Below, piece after piece: positions 1-10,437 of a stretch of 33,434 nt of DNA (within the stretch, counting starts at the first letter, position 1; every line of letters begins with the position of its first letter). Position numbers and translations under genes: made by a program. This DNA is from Nakamurella sp. (lineage in GTDB: Bacteria; Actinomycetota; Actinomycetes; Mycobacteriales; Nakamurellaceae). The stretch lies in NCBI GenBank assembly GCA_017848755.1, contig JAFIHI010000023.1:1-33434 (forward strand). The letters run 5' to 3'. A model generated the notes under the pieces. The model was not told the DNA's origin, did not search any database, and was given only the letters and a program-made list of their open reading frames with translations.

Positions 1-76
1 GCCGCGACGACTCGACCACCATACGAACCGCCTCAGCCTTGTACTCCGCCGAAAACTTCTTCCGATTCCTTGCCAC
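1..76 (-). CDS. IS3-family transposase OrfA, N-terminal fragment (runs off left edge)
   Basis: A GTG start at 76-74 opens a frame of 25 codons that runs off the left edge. It reads VARNRKKFSAEYKAEAVRMV and onward, the familiar start of OrfA proteins in IS3-family elements (HTH_Tnp_1 DNA-binding domain). An AAAGGAA Shine-Dalgarno lies about 7 bases upstream. In this family OrfA binds the element ends, and the OrfAB frameshift product carries the DDE transposase. Whether the element is intact cannot be seen. Confidence 0.75.
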   Translation of the reverse strand, partial: MARNRKKFSAEYKAEAVRMVVESSR

Positions 77-128
77 AACACATTCCTTTCCAGACAATCC
101 ACCGTAGCGGACCAACTATCCGGAAACA
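1..128 (-). mobile_element. End of an IS3-family insertion sequence, truncated by the window edge
   Basis: The first 76 bases encode, on minus, the N-terminus of an IS3-type OrfA. The roughly 50 bases outside its start (77-128) would be the terminal region. The outermost point is placed at 127/128 because, read on minus, the sequence there begins TGTTTCCGG, and IS3-family ends begin with TG. Only one end is visible, so neither the inverted repeat nor a target duplication can be confirmed. The boundary is inference. Confidence 0.5.
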
Positions 129-252
129 ATGCGGCACGCCACATCAGGTTGGGGAGTGTATAAATACCCGAATATCCTGTGCCTGGTCCGCCCGCGAGGG
201 GCTCTTGGCAACTCCATCGGACTACGGTCCGGTTCGCGGGATTGGAGCGGCT

Positions 253-1176
253 TCAGCTGTTTTCGTAGCTCTGCTGTACGAGGGGCTGTGCCATGGTGAG
301 GTCCTGTGCGCTGGCGATTCGGACTTCAAGATCCCCAGTGCCGAAATGGCCGATGCTACGCACGTCCCGGGTGAAGCCGTCGACCAACTCGACCGACGCC
401 GGATCAACCTTCAAGTAGACCAGAAGCCGCGCCCTTTGCGGATGCACCTCGACGCACGCGAAGTTGCGAATCCGGCGGTAGGCGAAGTAGTTCTTGCGCA
501 CCGTGGTCGTCACGTCATCGCCGAGCGCCTCGATGTACTGCACTAGCCCGGCAAAAAGATCCTTTAGCTCCTGAGGCGACTGCTCGAGCAGGTCGCTGAC
601 CGTTTTTCCATTCGACGATGGTGACGTCGCGGTTGGCAGCGTGTCTCCGCTCGCGGGGAACGAGTTGGTCACCTTGGCGGCACTGACCAGGTCGAAGCTG
701 ATCAGTTCGCCAGAGAAATCTTGATAGCGCACCAGCTCGATGGCCCGGCCCATCTGCTGCACTGCGTGCTCGTCGTACTTCGTGAAGCTGTTCGCCACAC
801 AGATCACCCGCGGCGCGCTCCAGTCGATCTCCGCAGCCGCGGCGTTGCCGAGCTTCTTCATCACCAGCAGCTCGAACTCAGCTTTGTGGTCGACTAACCA
901 GTCCAGGTAGAACAAGCCCTGGTTGATGACGCTCTCGTTGACCGCGCGCTTGTACTCGAAGATCACCGGGCTTCCCGTCTCATCGATGCCCAGCGAATCG
1001 ATGCGGCCGCCATGTTTCACGCCGGTGCTGTACTCACTTGCTAGGAAGCGCACGCCGAACATCGCCGGCATGTTTGCTTCGATCACCCGCTGCAGGCTCT
1101 TCTCCAATGCAACAGACCCACCGGCGACCTCCGACGCTACGCCGTCGACGATGCGAAACAGCTTCAAGTCACCCAT
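253..1176 (-). CDS. DUF5655-domain protein with PD-(D/E)XK nuclease-like core
   Basis: The 307-residue product has two parts. Residues 1-190 look like a PD-(D/E)XK nuclease fold: GGRID ending at D60, then a strand with E74-Y-K76, which is the expected D...ExK spacing. The C-terminal 110 residues resemble the DUF5655 domain common at the end of such proteins. The family is annotated only as a predicted nuclease-like or DNA-associated protein, and its substrate is unknown. The ATG at 1176 has an AGGA motif 6-9 bases upstream and a sigma-70-like promoter in front. The gene lies between an IS3 end and the conserved MBL/uvrA block. Its codons are less strictly G/C-ending than those of uvrA or arc, so it may be an acquired accessory gene (inference). 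Confidence 0.82.
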   Translation of the reverse strand: MGDLKLFRIVDGVASEVAGGSVALEKSLQRVIEANMPAMFGVRFLASEYSTGVKHGGRIDSLGIDETGSPVIFEYKRAVNESVINQGLFYLDWLVDHKAEFELLVMKKLGNAAAAEIDWSAPRVICVANSFTKYDEHAVQQMGRAIELVRYQDFSGELISFDLVSAAKVTNSFPASGDTLPTATSPSSNGKTVSDLLEQSPQELKDLFAGLVQYIEALGDDVTTTVRKNYFAYRRIRNFACVEVHPQRARLLVYLKVDPASVELVDGFTRDVRSIGHFGTGDLEVRIASAQDLTMAQPLVQQSYENS

Positions 1177-1202
1177 GCTCGGTCCTATCCGAACTCGCTT
1201 TG

Positions 1203-1231
1203 AACATTCGCTTTCGATGCAGCATTGTCAA
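1203..1231 (-). promoter_or_regulatory. Sigma-70-type promoter for the DUF5655 gene
   Basis: On minus, a perfect TTGACA (1231-1226) is followed by a 17-base spacer and AATGTT (1208-1203). AATGTT keeps the A at position 2 and T at position 6. The start site would be near 1196, giving a leader of about 20 bases with an AGGA ribosome-binding site. No other -35 hexamer noted in the window matches the consensus this exactly. Confidence 0.55.
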
Positions 1232-1292
1232 CTCTTGATCGGCCCGCGGCATGTGGTCCACGATGGCACGACTCAATCCAGTTGTGCGCTCA

Positions 1293-1308
1293 CGACGTTT
1301 AGACGTCG
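1293..1308. other. Small perfect hairpin between the MBL and DUF5655 genes
   Basis: CGACGT-TTAG-ACGTCG forms a 6-base-pair stem with a 4-base loop, 46 bases after the MBL stop codon. No T-run follows on minus, so it is at best a weak terminator or a processing stem. The rest of 1232-1353 shows nothing recognisable. Confidence 0.3.
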
Positions 1309-1353
1309 GCGTCATCAGTGGTGCGCGGCGGCACTCGATGATGAGCGCGCGGG

Positions 1354-2031
1354 TCACCAGCCGCGGGAGCGCCATTCGGGGAGGTGGGGGCGCTCGGCGC
1401 CGAGGGTGGTGTCGGCGCCGTGGCCGGGGTAGACCCAGGTGTCGTCGGGCAGCATGCCGAAGACGCGAGCTTCGAGATCGTCCATGAGTGACGCGAAATC
1501 CGCCGGTGACGTCGTTCGGCCGGGGCCGCCGGGGAAGAGCGAGTCACCGGTAAACAGATGCGCCCCGCCGCCGGAATCGCGGTAGAGCAGCGCGACGGAA
1601 CCGGGAGTGTGGCCGCGCAGCGCGATCACCTCGACCACGACATCGCCGAACGGCACCGCATCGCCGTGCCGGAGCGGCACATCGACGGGCACCGGCAGGC
1701 CCGCCGCATCTTCCGCGCCGGCCAGCACGCGCGCGCCCGTCACCGACGCGACCTCCGCGAGCGCCTGCCAATGGTCCGCATGCCGGTGGGTGGTCACGAT
1801 GCCGGCGAGGGAGCGATGCCGCGGGTCACCATCCAGCAGTCCGATGATCCGCTCCGCGTCGTTCGCGGCGTCGATGAGCAGCGACGAACCGGTGCGCGTG
1901 CAGGTGAGCAGATAGGCGTTGTTGTCCATCGGCCCGACGGAGAGCTTGGTGACTGTGATGCCCTGCAGCACGCGCACGGCCGGTTCGCCGCCGGGGTGGA
2001 AGTGCCCGGTGTAGTCGGTGGTCTTGCTCAT
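1354..2031 (-). CDS. MBL-fold metallo-hydrolase (Rv1637c/glyoxalase II-like)
   Basis: The 225-residue metallo-beta-lactamase-fold hydrolase carries the full metal-binding set: H82-R-H84-A-D86-H87, H141 in GHTPGS, D163 in TGDSLF, and H204 in YPGHG. These ligands normally hold two metal ions that activate water to hydrolyse thioesters or related esters, as in glyoxalase II. The substrate is not established. The start at 2031 (MSKTTDYTG) is preferred over a longer frame because a TAGTGT box sits 7 bases upstream and the extra residues look non-native. In M. tuberculosis a homologue (Rv1637c) also lies next to uvrA, which supports orthology. Here the oxidoreductase gene is interposed. Confidence 0.88.
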   Translation of the reverse strand: MSKTTDYTGHFHPGGEPAVRVLQGITVTKLSVGPMDNNAYLLTCTRTGSSLLIDAANDAERIIGLLDGDPRHRSLAGIVTTHRHADHWQALAEVASVTGARVLAGAEDAAGLPVPVDVPLRHGDAVPFGDVVVEVIALRGHTPGSVALLYRDSGGGAHLFTGDSLFPGGPGRTTSPADFASLMDDLEARVFGMLPDDTWVYPGHGADTTLGAERPHLPEWRSRGW

Positions 2032-2038
2032 GCGCCAG

Positions 2039-2044
2039 ACACTA
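2039..2044 (-). promoter_or_regulatory. -10 box for a leaderless MBL transcript
   Basis: TAGTGT on minus (2044-2039) is followed by exactly 7 bases and then the ATG, so transcription would begin at or beside the start codon. No convincing -35 was seen. Confidence 0.5.
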
Positions 2045-2145
2045 TCCGGCGACTCCAAAGCGCGCTGCAGAACACGCCCGCACATACGGGCTGACCTGCG
2101 TGAACACCCGCATAGCGAGCCGGTGAAAGCACGGAGAAGTACCAC

Positions 2146-2188
2146 AAAAAATCAGTGACGGGGCCAGCGGATTCGCCGGCCCCGTCAC
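2146..2188 (-). terminator. Rho-independent terminator for the oxidoreductase gene
   Basis: On minus, GTGACGGGGCC (2188-2178) pairs perfectly with GGCCCCGTCAC (2165-2155). An inner GCG/CGC pairing lies in the loop, and a run of six T (2151-2146) follows shortly after the stem. It lies 163 bases beyond the oxidoreductase stop and upstream of the MBL promoter, so it insulates the two genes. Confidence 0.8.
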
Positions 2189-2351
2189 CGCGGGTCAGCG
2201 GCCGTGTACGCCCTCACAGCCGCCTCACAGTCTGCCTCTCGCACTACCGAGCAACCGTCATGTGTTCCTCAATATTGGTAATGCGCAAGTAATGCCACTG
2301 TAGCGACAACTCCCGGCCGCAACAACCTTCGCCGCGCCGCGGGTCGGAAAT
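2189..2351. other. Intergenic stretch without recognised features
   Basis: This is the rest of the 320-base gap between the MBL start (2031) and the oxidoreductase stop (2352). It contains a locally AT-richer patch near 2262-2300 but no convincing ORF, hairpin or promoter. It is probably the 3' untranslated part of the oxidoreductase transcript leading into the terminator. Confidence 0.4.
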
Positions 2352-3428
2352 TCACCCGGATGACGACCCCTCGCCCAGAAGGACATCGCGGCCGGTTCGC
2401 GCCGACGCTCGGGCGGCGTCGATCACGCGGGCGGTCGCTACTGCATCCGAGGTGGGCACCGGCGGGGGAGTGCCGTCCGTGATCGCGGACGCCACCGCCG
2501 GATAGAACGTGTCCCATCGGCCGCGTTCCAGAGGCAGGTCCATCGCGCCGCCGTCCGCGTCGAACAGCCGGGCGCACCGCTCGTCATCGGCGCCCCACGA
2601 GATACCCGGCGTCACCGGTGACAGACCCGCCTTGAGCCGCGCCTCCTGACCGTCGAAACCCTCGATGCGCAGGCCGGCCCGCGACCCTTGTACGAGGAAC
2701 CGCGGCCCGGGTGCGGGTGCCGCCAGGGACGCGACGAGAGTGCTGTGCGCGCCACCGTCGTGGGCCAGATCGATGATGACGAGATCCTCGGCGGCTGCGC
2801 CGCCGCGAACCGTGTTCAGACAGGCATGGACGGTGTGCACCGGTCCGAGAAGGTGCAGCGCCTGGTCGACGAGGTGCGGTCCGAGGTCCAGCAGCAGGCC
2901 GCCGCCGGCCGAGACATCGGACGCCCAACCGGGTTTCACCGGGCGGCAGCGGTCCAGCCGGGACTCGAAGTGGTGCACCGCGCCGAGCCGGCCGGCGCGC
3001 GTCAGCGCCATGACCGTCAAGAAATCGCCGTCCCAGCGGCGATTCTGGTACGGCACGAGCAGGACGCCGGCGGCCTGTGCGGCGGCCTCCGCCGCGGCCG
3101 CCTCGGCGGCGGTGAGCGCGAACGGCTTGTCCACCACGACATGCAGCCCCAGATCGATCGCGGCGAGCGCGAGCGGCACATGGGTCGCCGGGGGCGTGGA
3201 GATCGTGACGGCGGTGACGCCGAGCGCCGGTAGGCCGGCGAGGCTTGACACGCAGACCGCCCCCGGATGATCCCGGGCGACCGCGGCGCGCCGCTCCGGA
3301 TCCGTCGTCACGACCGCGCACAGCTCGATTCCGGCGGCCGCGGCAATGAGCGGCGCGTGGAAGATGCGTCCTCCGGAGCCGTAGCCGACCAGGCCCCAGC
3401 GAATCGGATCGGGGCGCTGCGCGGACAC
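2352..3428 (-). CDS. Gfo/Idh/MocA-family NAD(P)-dependent oxidoreductase
   Basis: The 358-residue protein starts with a Rossmann dinucleotide-binding segment ([17 protein letters not shown], about residues 12-28) and carries the family's catalytic-site lysine in D100-K101-P102. The C-terminal half is the alpha/beta oxidoreductase domain with the [13 protein letters not shown] helix. Family members oxidise or reduce hydroxyl groups of sugars, inositols or related compounds with NAD(P); the substrate cannot be told here. GTG at 3428 is chosen because it precedes the Rossmann strand directly. An ATG at 3512 in the same frame would add 28 low-complexity residues and run across the uvrA promoter. 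A strong terminator follows 163 bases downstream. Confidence 0.85.
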   Translation of the reverse strand: MSAQRPDPIRWGLVGYGSGGRIFHAPLIAAAAGIELCAVVTTDPERRAAVARDHPGAVCVSSLAGLPALGVTAVTISTPPATHVPLALAAIDLGLHVVVDKPFALTAAEAAAAEAAAQAAGVLLVPYQNRRWDGDFLTVMALTRAGRLGAVHHFESRLDRCRPVKPGWASDVSAGGGLLLDLGPHLVDQALHLLGPVHTVHACLNTVRGGAAAEDLVIIDLAHDGGAHSTLVASLAAPAPGPRFLVQGSRAGLRIEGFDGQEARLKAGLSPVTPGISWGADDERCARLFDADGGAMDLPLERGRWDTFYPAVASAITDGTPPPVPTSDAVATARVIDAARASARTGRDVLLGEGSSSG

Positions 3429-3482
3429 ATCGTCATACTCGCACCCCGGGCGGACGGGGGCGCAACCTGCGCGGATTCGGGG

Positions 3483-3505
3483 CTGTCGGTGGGCACGCAT
3501 AGCAT
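3483..3505 (+). promoter_or_regulatory. RecA-NDp (PafBC-type) DNA-damage promoter of uvrA
   Basis: CTGTCGGTG (3483-3491), exactly 8 bases, then TAGCAT (3500-3505). The published mycobacterial RecA-independent damage promoter is TTGTCRGTG-N8-TAN3T; this matches 8 of 9 in the upstream element, with exact spacing and a good -10. GTG of uvrA lies 8 bases after the -10, so the message is probably leaderless. No LexA box was seen. Confidence 0.8.
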
Positions 3506-3513
3506 GGGTCATC

Positions 3514-6618
<3,105 letters not shown>

Positions 6619-6632
6619 CGCCGTGTCGGGCC

Positions 6633-7211
6633 TCACAGCGCCGCGAAGATCCACCGATCCGCGACGAAGAGGGCACCGTCGACCGGCCTGCCGAGCAGGA
6701 ACGGGCCGCGCGTCGTGATGGCGTAGACCCGCAGATCGTCATCACGCGTGGGTGCCAGGGCATCCGCTCTGGCGTGGACCATGACGGCTTCGCCCCCGGC
6801 GAGCGGGCCGAATTGCGCCTTCAGCGGCAGCACAATCTGCGCGTGCTTGCTGACTCGGCGCAGCATCGGTGGGCCCGAGTTCCGCCGCATCGGCCGCGCC
6901 TGCCCGCACACGGCATTCACCCATCCCGGACCGCCGAGGTCTCCCGCCCAGGAGGAGGCGCGCACGGCCGCTAGGCCCCAGAGACGGGCTCGCCGCAGCA
7001 GCACGAGACCCATGCCACCGGCAGCGGCCACCACCACAACGCCGATCACCAGGCCCGGCCCGCCCGCGAGCCATGCCGGCCACACCCAGCCCGTCAGCGC
7101 GAACAGGGCGGTGACACACATCATCGTGAGGCCGGAGACCGTGGTCCGGGCGCGCACGCGACTCAAAACACCGTCATCTCCGATGGCAGACGCGGGGGTA
7201 GGTGCGGACAT
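6633..7211 (-). CDS. Small membrane protein of unknown function (two TM helices)
   Basis: The 192-residue protein is not recognised as a named family. Residues 29-47 and 50-71 form two hydrophobic helices with a short Gly-Gly turn, followed by LLRRAR, so both ends probably face the cytoplasm. The soluble C-terminal 120 residues contain a segment on handling or binding surfaces ([20 protein letters not shown], about 127-146) and an aromatic end. It is convergent with uvrA, its stop only 14 bases from the uvrA stop, and divergent from hisE. A TAGGCT -10 lies 9 bases upstream of the ATG. I infer a conserved actinobacterial membrane protein; function is unknown. Confidence 0.7.
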   Translation of the reverse strand: MSAPTPASAIGDDGVLSRVRARTTVSGLTMMCVTALFALTGWVWPAWLAGGPGLVIGVVVVAAAGGMGLVLLRRARLWGLAAVRASSWAGDLGGPGWVNAVCGQARPMRRNSGPPMLRRVSKHAQIVLPLKAQFGPLAGGEAVMVHARADALAPTRDDDLRVYAITTRGPFLLGRPVDGALFVADRWIFAAL

Positions 7212-7220
7212 GGTGCTGTG

Positions 7221-7226
7221 AGCCTA
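7221..7226 (-). promoter_or_regulatory. -10 box of the membrane-protein gene, overlapping the hisE side
   Basis: TAGGCT on minus (7226-7221) lies 9 bases before the ATG at 7211. On plus, an overlapping TACGGC (7225-7230) could be a weak -10 for hisE, with a start site near 7237. The two start codons are only 44 bases apart, so the promoters must overlap. Confidence 0.4.
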
Positions 7227-7255
7227 CGGCGTGCGGGATGGAAGAATGGCATGTC

Positions 7256-7519
7256 GTGAAGACCTTCGACAGCCTGTTCGCGGAGCTTTCGGACCGCGCG
7301 GCCACCCGACCGGCCGGGTCCGGCACCGTGGCGGCGCTGGACGAGGGCGTCCACGCGCAGGGCAAGAAGGTCTTGGAGGAGGCGGGCGAAGTCTGGCTCG
7401 CCGCCGAACACGAGGACGACGACGCCCTCGCCCTGGAACTGTCGCAGCTGATCTACCGCATGCAGGTCATCATGATCGGGCGCGGCATCGGCCTGGAACA
7501 GGTCTACCGGCATCTGTAG
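7256..7519 (+). CDS. hisE: Phosphoribosyl-ATP pyrophosphatase HisE
   Basis: This 87-residue enzyme hydrolyses phosphoribosyl-ATP to phosphoribosyl-AMP and pyrophosphate, step two of histidine biosynthesis. The all-alpha MazG-like fold is shown by [18 protein letters not shown], whose acidic residues bind Mg2+, and by the terminal helix ending VYRHL. GTG at 7256 gives the usual start [11 protein letters not shown] and has a GGAAG ribosome-binding site 11 bases upstream. An in-frame ATG at 7238 would add six residues (MEEWHV) and cannot be excluded. It is a single-domain HisE, not fused to HisI, as in other actinobacteria. hisG follows after an unusually long 216-base gap. Confidence 0.93.
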   Translation: MKTFDSLFAELSDRAATRPAGSGTVAALDEGVHAQGKKVLEEAGEVWLAAEHEDDDALALELSQLIYRMQVIMIGRGIGLEQVYRHL

Positions 7520-7592
7520 GCGACCGCGCGGAGCACCTCCCGCCGCGTTGGTCGCCGCCCCGGCGGGGCGCGAGTGCCTTCGCGGCCGTGAT

Positions 7593-7628
7593 CCCGTTCG
7601 TCGACGGGCATCCCGCAGCTTGCTGCGG
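7593..7628 (+). other. Two small hairpins in the hisE-hisG gap
   Basis: CCCGT-TCGTCG-ACGGG (7593-7608) is followed directly by CCGCAGC-TT-GCTGCGG (7613-7628). Both are perfect stems lying after hisE and before the hisG promoter. There is no T-run, so classical termination is not supported. They may stabilise the hisE 3' end or attenuate read-through into hisG. Confidence 0.4.
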
Positions 7629-7637
7629 CGAATGTCG

Positions 7638-7657
7638 TCATAGGCGAAACCTATGAT
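7638..7657 (+). promoter_or_regulatory. hisG promoter -10 overlapped by an operator-like palindrome
   Basis: TCATAGG (7638-7644), CGAAA, CCTATGA (7650-7656) is a perfect 7-base inverted repeat. Its right arm overlaps TATGAT (7652-7657), a 5/6 match to the -10 consensus. Transcription would begin near 7664, about 70 bases before hisG. A palindrome over a -10 is the normal geometry of a repressor operator; the regulator is unknown. Confidence 0.5.
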
Positions 7658-7735
7658 CCGCCGGACCATCACCCCCTTTAGTCGCCGCCCACCAGACCCA
7701 TCACCTGCAGAGCCATGACCCACGAAGGATGCACC

Positions 7736-8584
7736 ATGTTGAGAGTCGCCGTTCCGAACAAGGGCACGCTATCCGAGTCCGCCGCCGAGATGCTCCGTGA
7801 GGCGGGCTACCGCGGGCGGCATGACGGCCGGGACCTGACGGTGCTGGACTCGGCGAACGGGGTCGAGTTCTTCTTCCTGCGCCCCAGGGACATTGCGGTC
7901 TACGTCGGGTCCGGTGATCTCGACCTGGGTATCACCGGCCGGGACCTGGCCATCGACTCGGAGGCACCGGTGCGGGAGGTGCTCGGGCTCGGATTCGGCC
8001 AGTCCAGCTTCCGTTTCGCCGCGCCGGAGGGACGGGACTGGGAGGTGGCCGATCTGCAAGGGGTGCGGGTTGGGACCGCATACGAGAACATCGTCACCGG
8101 CTACCTCCGCGAGCACGGGGTCACGGCGCGGGTCATCCGGCTCGACGGCGCGGTGGAGATCTCTGTGCAACTCGGTCTGGCCGACGCGATCGCTGACGTG
8201 GTCGGTTCCGGTCGCACCCTGCAGCAGCACGCGCTGGTGCCGTTCGGTGAGGTGGTCTGCGAGTCCGAGGCGATCGTGATCGCGCGCGGCAGCGACGCCG
8301 AGCTCAGCCCGGCCGCCGCACAGGTGGTCGACCGGCTCAGGGGCGTCGTGTTCGCGCAGCAGTACCTGATGCTCGACTACAACTGCCCGCGGGCGCTGTT
8401 GCCCGAGGCGAGCGCGATCACGCCGGGCCTGGAGTCGCCGACCGTGTCACCGCTCGGCGACCCCGAGTGGGTCGCGGTCCGTGCGATGGTGCTGCGCGCG
8501 GAAGCGAATCCCGTGATGGACGCGCTCGCCGCCCTCGGTGCGAAGGCGATCCTGGCATCCGACATCCGGTCGTGCCGCTTGTAG
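7736..8584 (+). CDS. hisG: ATP phosphoribosyltransferase HisG, long form
   Basis: HisG joins ATP and PRPP to form phosphoribosyl-ATP, the committed and feedback-inhibited step of histidine synthesis. The 282 residues fit the long form: [16 protein letters not shown] at the N-terminus, a periplasmic-binding-like catalytic domain with DLGITGRD (about 63-70), the PRPP-site segment [16 protein letters not shown], and a C-terminal ACT-like regulatory domain (about 212-282) that binds histidine. No HisZ is needed in this form. ATG at 7736 has a GAAGGA ribosome-binding site about 7 bases upstream. An ATG at 7715 in frame would add MTHEGCT. It ends 15 bases from the convergent thioesterase gene. Confidence 0.96.
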   Translation: MLRVAVPNKGTLSESAAEMLREAGYRGRHDGRDLTVLDSANGVEFFFLRPRDIAVYVGSGDLDLGITGRDLAIDSEAPVREVLGLGFGQSSFRFAAPEGRDWEVADLQGVRVGTAYENIVTGYLREHGVTARVIRLDGAVEISVQLGLADAIADVVGSGRTLQQHALVPFGEVVCESEAIVIARGSDAELSPAAAQVVDRLRGVVFAQQYLMLDYNCPRALLPEASAITPGLESPTVSPLGDPEWVAVRAMVLRAEANPVMDALAALGAKAILASDIRSCRL

Positions 8585-8599
8585 CGGGCTGCAGCCGGC

Positions 8600-9433
8600 T
8601 CAGGTGGCGAACGGTGCCTCCGGCGGGGGGCGCACCGTGCCGATCGGCCGCAGCGTGAGGGTCTGTGCGGCGCGGCCGACCGGACCCGACACATCATGCA
8701 GTACCGACGATGTCAGCCCGATACCGTCTGCTCCGAATGAGACGGTGGTGTCGAATCCCACCCACGGGCCGACCGGCCGGCGCACCAGGTGCACCGTGAG
8801 ATCGGTGTTCGGGAAGAGCAACGTCGCCGGATCGGCGCGCACGGCGATCCCGTTCGCCGTGTCGATGAGGCTGAAGTACTTCGCCAGGGTCGACGATGGC
8901 GCGCCGTCGACGAGATCCACATCCGTGCGGATCCATACGCGTCCACGACCGGGTTTCCATCCCGGAAGCACGCGGAAATCCAGAGTACGGATGAACCCGC
9001 CGCCCCAGATCCCGGTGCCGTGCCACGGGGCGCCGTGATCCGGCCCGGGAAGCACATCGACGAAGCTGCCCGCGATCTCGCTCGTGTCGGACGTCGCCAG
9101 CCGCCACGCCGTCGCGCGCACCACGACCCGGCCGCCGGCCGTCATCTCCGCTTCGACCAACTCGACGGTGCGGCCGGGCCGGATCACCGAGGCGTGAACC
9201 TCGACCTCGCCGGTGGGGATCACGCCGAGAATGTCGAATGCCACCCGAGAGACGAGCAGATCATCCCGCGGCGAGCACCGTTCGATGGCGCGAACCAGCA
9301 GTCCCGACACCGGCGCCATGTGCTGGTGCTCCTGCGCCCACGCCCCTTGCGCATGGACGGTCGACCGAAAGCGTCCGGCGCCCAGCGGCTCGTAGTACGC
9401 GCGGGGGTCCGGCACGATGGAAGCGGCCGTCAC
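8600..9433 (-). CDS. Double-hotdog acyl-CoA thioesterase-like protein
   Basis: The 277-residue protein looks like the tandem hotdog (TesB/4HBT_3-type) thioesterase family of actinobacteria. The first domain spans about 1-115, with HQHMAPVSGLLVRAIERC and RTVELVEAEMTAGGRVVVRATAWRL split across it. The second covers about 150-265, with TLAKYFSLIDTANGIAVR and PVGPWVGFDTTVSFGADG. Such enzymes hydrolyse acyl-CoA, often of medium or long chains; the substrate and whether this copy is active are not evident. GTG at 9433 is chosen because TAGGGT lies 7 bases upstream and the longer frame is arginine- and alanine-rich shadow sequence. It is convergent with hisG and follows the nuclease gene by 49 bases in the same direction. 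Confidence 0.78.
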   Translation of the reverse strand: MTAASIVPDPRAYYEPLGAGRFRSTVHAQGAWAQEHQHMAPVSGLLVRAIERCSPRDDLLVSRVAFDILGVIPTGEVEVHASVIRPGRTVELVEAEMTAGGRVVVRATAWRLATSDTSEIAGSFVDVLPGPDHGAPWHGTGIWGGGFIRTLDFRVLPGWKPGRGRVWIRTDVDLVDGAPSSTLAKYFSLIDTANGIAVRADPATLLFPNTDLTVHLVRRPVGPWVGFDTTVSFGADGIGLTSSVLHDVSGPVGRAAQTLTLRPIGTVRPPPEAPFAT

Positions 9434-9440
9434 ACCCAGG

Positions 9441-9446
9441 ACCCTA
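9441..9446 (-). promoter_or_regulatory. -10 box for a leaderless thioesterase transcript
   Basis: TAGGGT on minus (9446-9441), then 7 bases (CCTGGGT), then GTG at 9433. It gives the thioesterase its own start although it lies just downstream of the nuclease gene. No good -35 was seen. Confidence 0.5.
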
Positions 9447-9482
9447 ATCCGCCGACACGGCCTCGGTGCAGCCGGGATGGCC

Positions 9483-10430
9483 TCAGTCGCCGGGGCGCAC
9501 CGGATCGGCCGGACGCACCGCATCGCTGGGGCGTGCAACATCGCCGGAACCCGCGGGATACGGCGGCGGCGTGCCGCCGAACGCGGGGCACAGCGGCTGG
9601 AACGAGCACCAGTCGCACAGTCTGCTGCGCCGTGGTGGGAAGTCTCCGGACGCGGACGCGCGTTCGATGGCGCGCCACAGCGCGACCACGCTGCGCTCGA
9701 AGGATTCCAGGCCGGCCGCATCCGGCGTGTATTCCAGCAGTTGTCCGTCGCCGAGGTACATGAGCCGCAGCCGCGCGGCGATCACGCCGCGCAGGCGATA
9801 CAGCATGAGCGCATAGAACTTGAGTTGGAACAGCGCATCGTCCGCGTACGCCGCGGGAGGGGCCTTGCCGGTCTTGTAGTCGACGATGCGGATCAGCCCG
9901 TCCGGGCTCACGTCCAGGCGGTCGACGAATCCACGCGTCGGTACACCGTCGGGCAGCGTCACCTCCAGGCGCAGTTCGCACGCATCCGGCTCGAGGCGAG
10001 CCGGATCTTCCATCGAGAAATACCGGCCCAATAGCTCGCGGACGGCACCGAACCAGGCGTCGAGGTCGATGGCCTCCGGCAGCGTCGCGAGATCCGGCTG
10101 CCCCCGCACCAGATCCGCCCACAGCCGCGGAACGGCTGCGGCGGCCACCGTCTCGGTCCGTTCCGCTGCGTCGCGAGTGAACAGGTACTGCAAGACGGCG
10201 TGCACCAGTGTGCCGCGTGCGGCCGCGGCGGACGGCGGCTCCGGGATTCGGTCGATGACGCGGTAGCGGAACTTCAGCGGGCAGGACTTGAAATCGTTCG
10301 CGCGCGACGGCGAGAGTGCCTGCGGCACAGCCGGCCCAGCCGGCTGTCTCGGCTGTTTCGCCTGAGCCGTGTACGCCGCACCGTCGTCCGTCGCGACGGT
10401 GCGCGCTGTTGGCGTCATGTGTTCATCCAT
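9483..10430 (-). CDS. Cas4/RecB-like PD-(D/E)XK nuclease with probable Fe-S cluster (Rv2119-like)
   Basis: The 315-residue protein carries the RecB-nuclease motifs: H77 in GTLVHAVL, D170 in GFVDRLDV, D184-Y-K186 in IRIVDYKTGK, and a QLKFYALML helix. Four cysteines are placed as in Cas4 and AddB: C50 before the core (FKSCPLKFRYR) and C272, C275, C281 after it (LCDWCSFQPLCP). This predicts an iron-sulfur cluster that pins the ends of the nuclease domain. Relatives cut or resect single-stranded ends. It is stand-alone, with no helicase or CRISPR genes nearby. Orthologous position to Rv2119 beside trmI and hisG supports a conserved actinobacterial repair nuclease. ATG at 10430 is chosen because a damage-type promoter ends 7 bases upstream. 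The C-terminal 30 residues are a Pro/Asp/Arg repeat. Confidence 0.88.
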   Translation of the reverse strand: MDEHMTPTARTVATDDGAAYTAQAKQPRQPAGPAVPQALSPSRANDFKSCPLKFRYRVIDRIPEPPSAAAARGTLVHAVLQYLFTRDAAERTETVAAAAVPRLWADLVRGQPDLATLPEAIDLDAWFGAVRELLGRYFSMEDPARLEPDACELRLEVTLPDGVPTRGFVDRLDVSPDGLIRIVDYKTGKAPPAAYADDALFQLKFYALMLYRLRGVIAARLRLMYLGDGQLLEYTPDAAGLESFERSVVALWRAIERASASGDFPPRRSRLCDWCSFQPLCPAFGGTPPPYPAGSGDVARPSDAVRPADPVRPGD

Positions 10431-10437
10431 CACGACC

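Noticed and set aside
70..546. 158-codon open frame on plus crossing the IS end and the DUF5655 gene
   Set aside because: It is antisense to the supported DUF5655 gene, has no family resemblance and no ribosome-binding site; a typical open frame of high-G+C DNA.
1185..1222. LexA/SOS-like half-sites (CGAATGTTC, TCGAA) upstream of the DUF5655 gene
   Set aside because: The arms are 6 bases apart instead of 4 and mismatched against TCGAAC-N4-GTTCGA.
7635..7657. Partial RecA-NDp match before hisG (TCGTCATAG-N8-TATGAT)
   Set aside because: Only 6 of 9 positions agree, and the conserved GTG end is broken. The palindrome explains the same bases better.
7678..7741. Histidine-codon-rich stretch before hisG (CAC/CAT codons in one frame), resembling a his-operon leader peptide
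   Set aside because: A TGA at 7654-7656 closes the frame upstream and no ATG, GTG or TTG follows before the His codons, so it cannot be translated as a leader peptide.
8587..8596. GGCTGCAGCC perfect palindrome between the hisG and thioesterase stops
   Set aside because: It has no loop and no T-run, so it cannot form a normal terminator hairpin. It is short enough to be chance in this composition.
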